Shown here piece by piece: positions 5,276 through 5,302 of a stretch of DNA of 5,302 nt. Both the position numbers and the translations under genes were made by a program. The stretch spans positions 1-5,302 of the forward strand of contig JAUWBW010000141.1 in assembly GCA_030609665.1 (NCBI GenBank), read 5' to 3'. This DNA is from Methanosarcinaceae archaeon (GTDB lineage Archaea > Halobacteriota > Methanosarcinia > Methanosarcinales > Methanosarcinaceae). The notes under the pieces were generated by a model. It had not been told where the DNA came from and did not search any database. It saw nothing but the letters and a program-made list of their open reading frames with translations. The number at the start of each line of letters is the position of its first letter. Positions within the stretch are counted from its first letter, which is position 1.

Positions 5276-5302
5276 ATATATGCTGACTCCTTTTACACTT
5301 TT
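5271..5302 (+). other. AT-rich tail with possible TATA core and T runs
   Basis: TTTTAATATATG (5271-5282) resembles a TATA box for a gene beyond the window, and the following TCCTTTTACACTTTT is T-rich and could serve as a 3' end signal for the flavoprotein mRNA. Neither reading can be settled because the window ends at 5302. Confidence 0.25.

Noticed and set aside
1..5302. CRISPR array, insertion sequence, integrase site, toxin-antitoxin or other defence system
   Set aside because: No repeat-spacer pattern, transposase, terminal repeats or small paired genes were seen; the tRNA 3' end is not duplicated elsewhere in the window, so there is no sign of an integrated element.

Overview
The window reads as a piece of a methanogenic archaeal chromosome. 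The protein sequences of EF-2, EF-1 alpha and S10 resemble the Methanosarcinales (Methanosarcina, Methanococcoides and relatives, or an ANME-2/3-type lineage); the genus cannot be fixed by eye. Archaeal hallmarks are an EF-2 with the diphthamide-site histidine, an EF-1A rather than a bacterial EF-Tu, a tRNA without encoded CCA, TATA-type promoters, and a flavoprotein of the geranylgeranyl reductase family, whose best-known members saturate archaeal isoprenoid lipids. All genes lie on the + strand.

Layout: (1) 2-1990, EF-2 gene (fusA), 5' truncated by the window edge. (2) 1991-2120, a structured spacer with a hairpin that swallows the fusA stop codon, a second 12-bp hairpin, an alternative stem that competes with it, and a strong Shine-Dalgarno. 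(3) 2121-3386, EF-1 alpha (tuf). (4) A 31-nt pyrimidine-rich gap. (5) 3418-3729, ribosomal protein S10 (rps10), ending the str-type translation operon. (6) 3730-3942, a 213-nt AT-rich non-coding stretch with a terminator-like hairpin, a 10-bp inverted repeat framing a TATA-like box, an 18-bp palindrome and a candidate tRNA promoter. (7) 3943-4014, tRNA-Arg(CCG). (8) 4015-4052, a very short spacer with a TATA box suggesting a leaderless transcript. (9) 4053-5252, a divergent geranylgeranyl-reductase-family FAD protein. (10) 5253-5302, a 50-nt tail with a 13-bp direct repeat that begins over the stop codon.

The first three genes work together in translation: EF-1A brings aminoacyl-tRNA, EF-2 translocates, and S10 is part of the 30S head. 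The tRNA-Arg serves the same machinery. The flavoprotein appears to be a separate transcription unit, probably acting on isoprenoid or lipid substrates. I see no mobile element, CRISPR array, defence system or other clearly novel multi-gene system. The points worth a second look are the RNA structures between fusA and tuf, the inverted repeats in the rps10-tRNA spacer, the leaderless flavoprotein promoter, and its high use of the CGG codon directly beside the tRNA that reads CGG.
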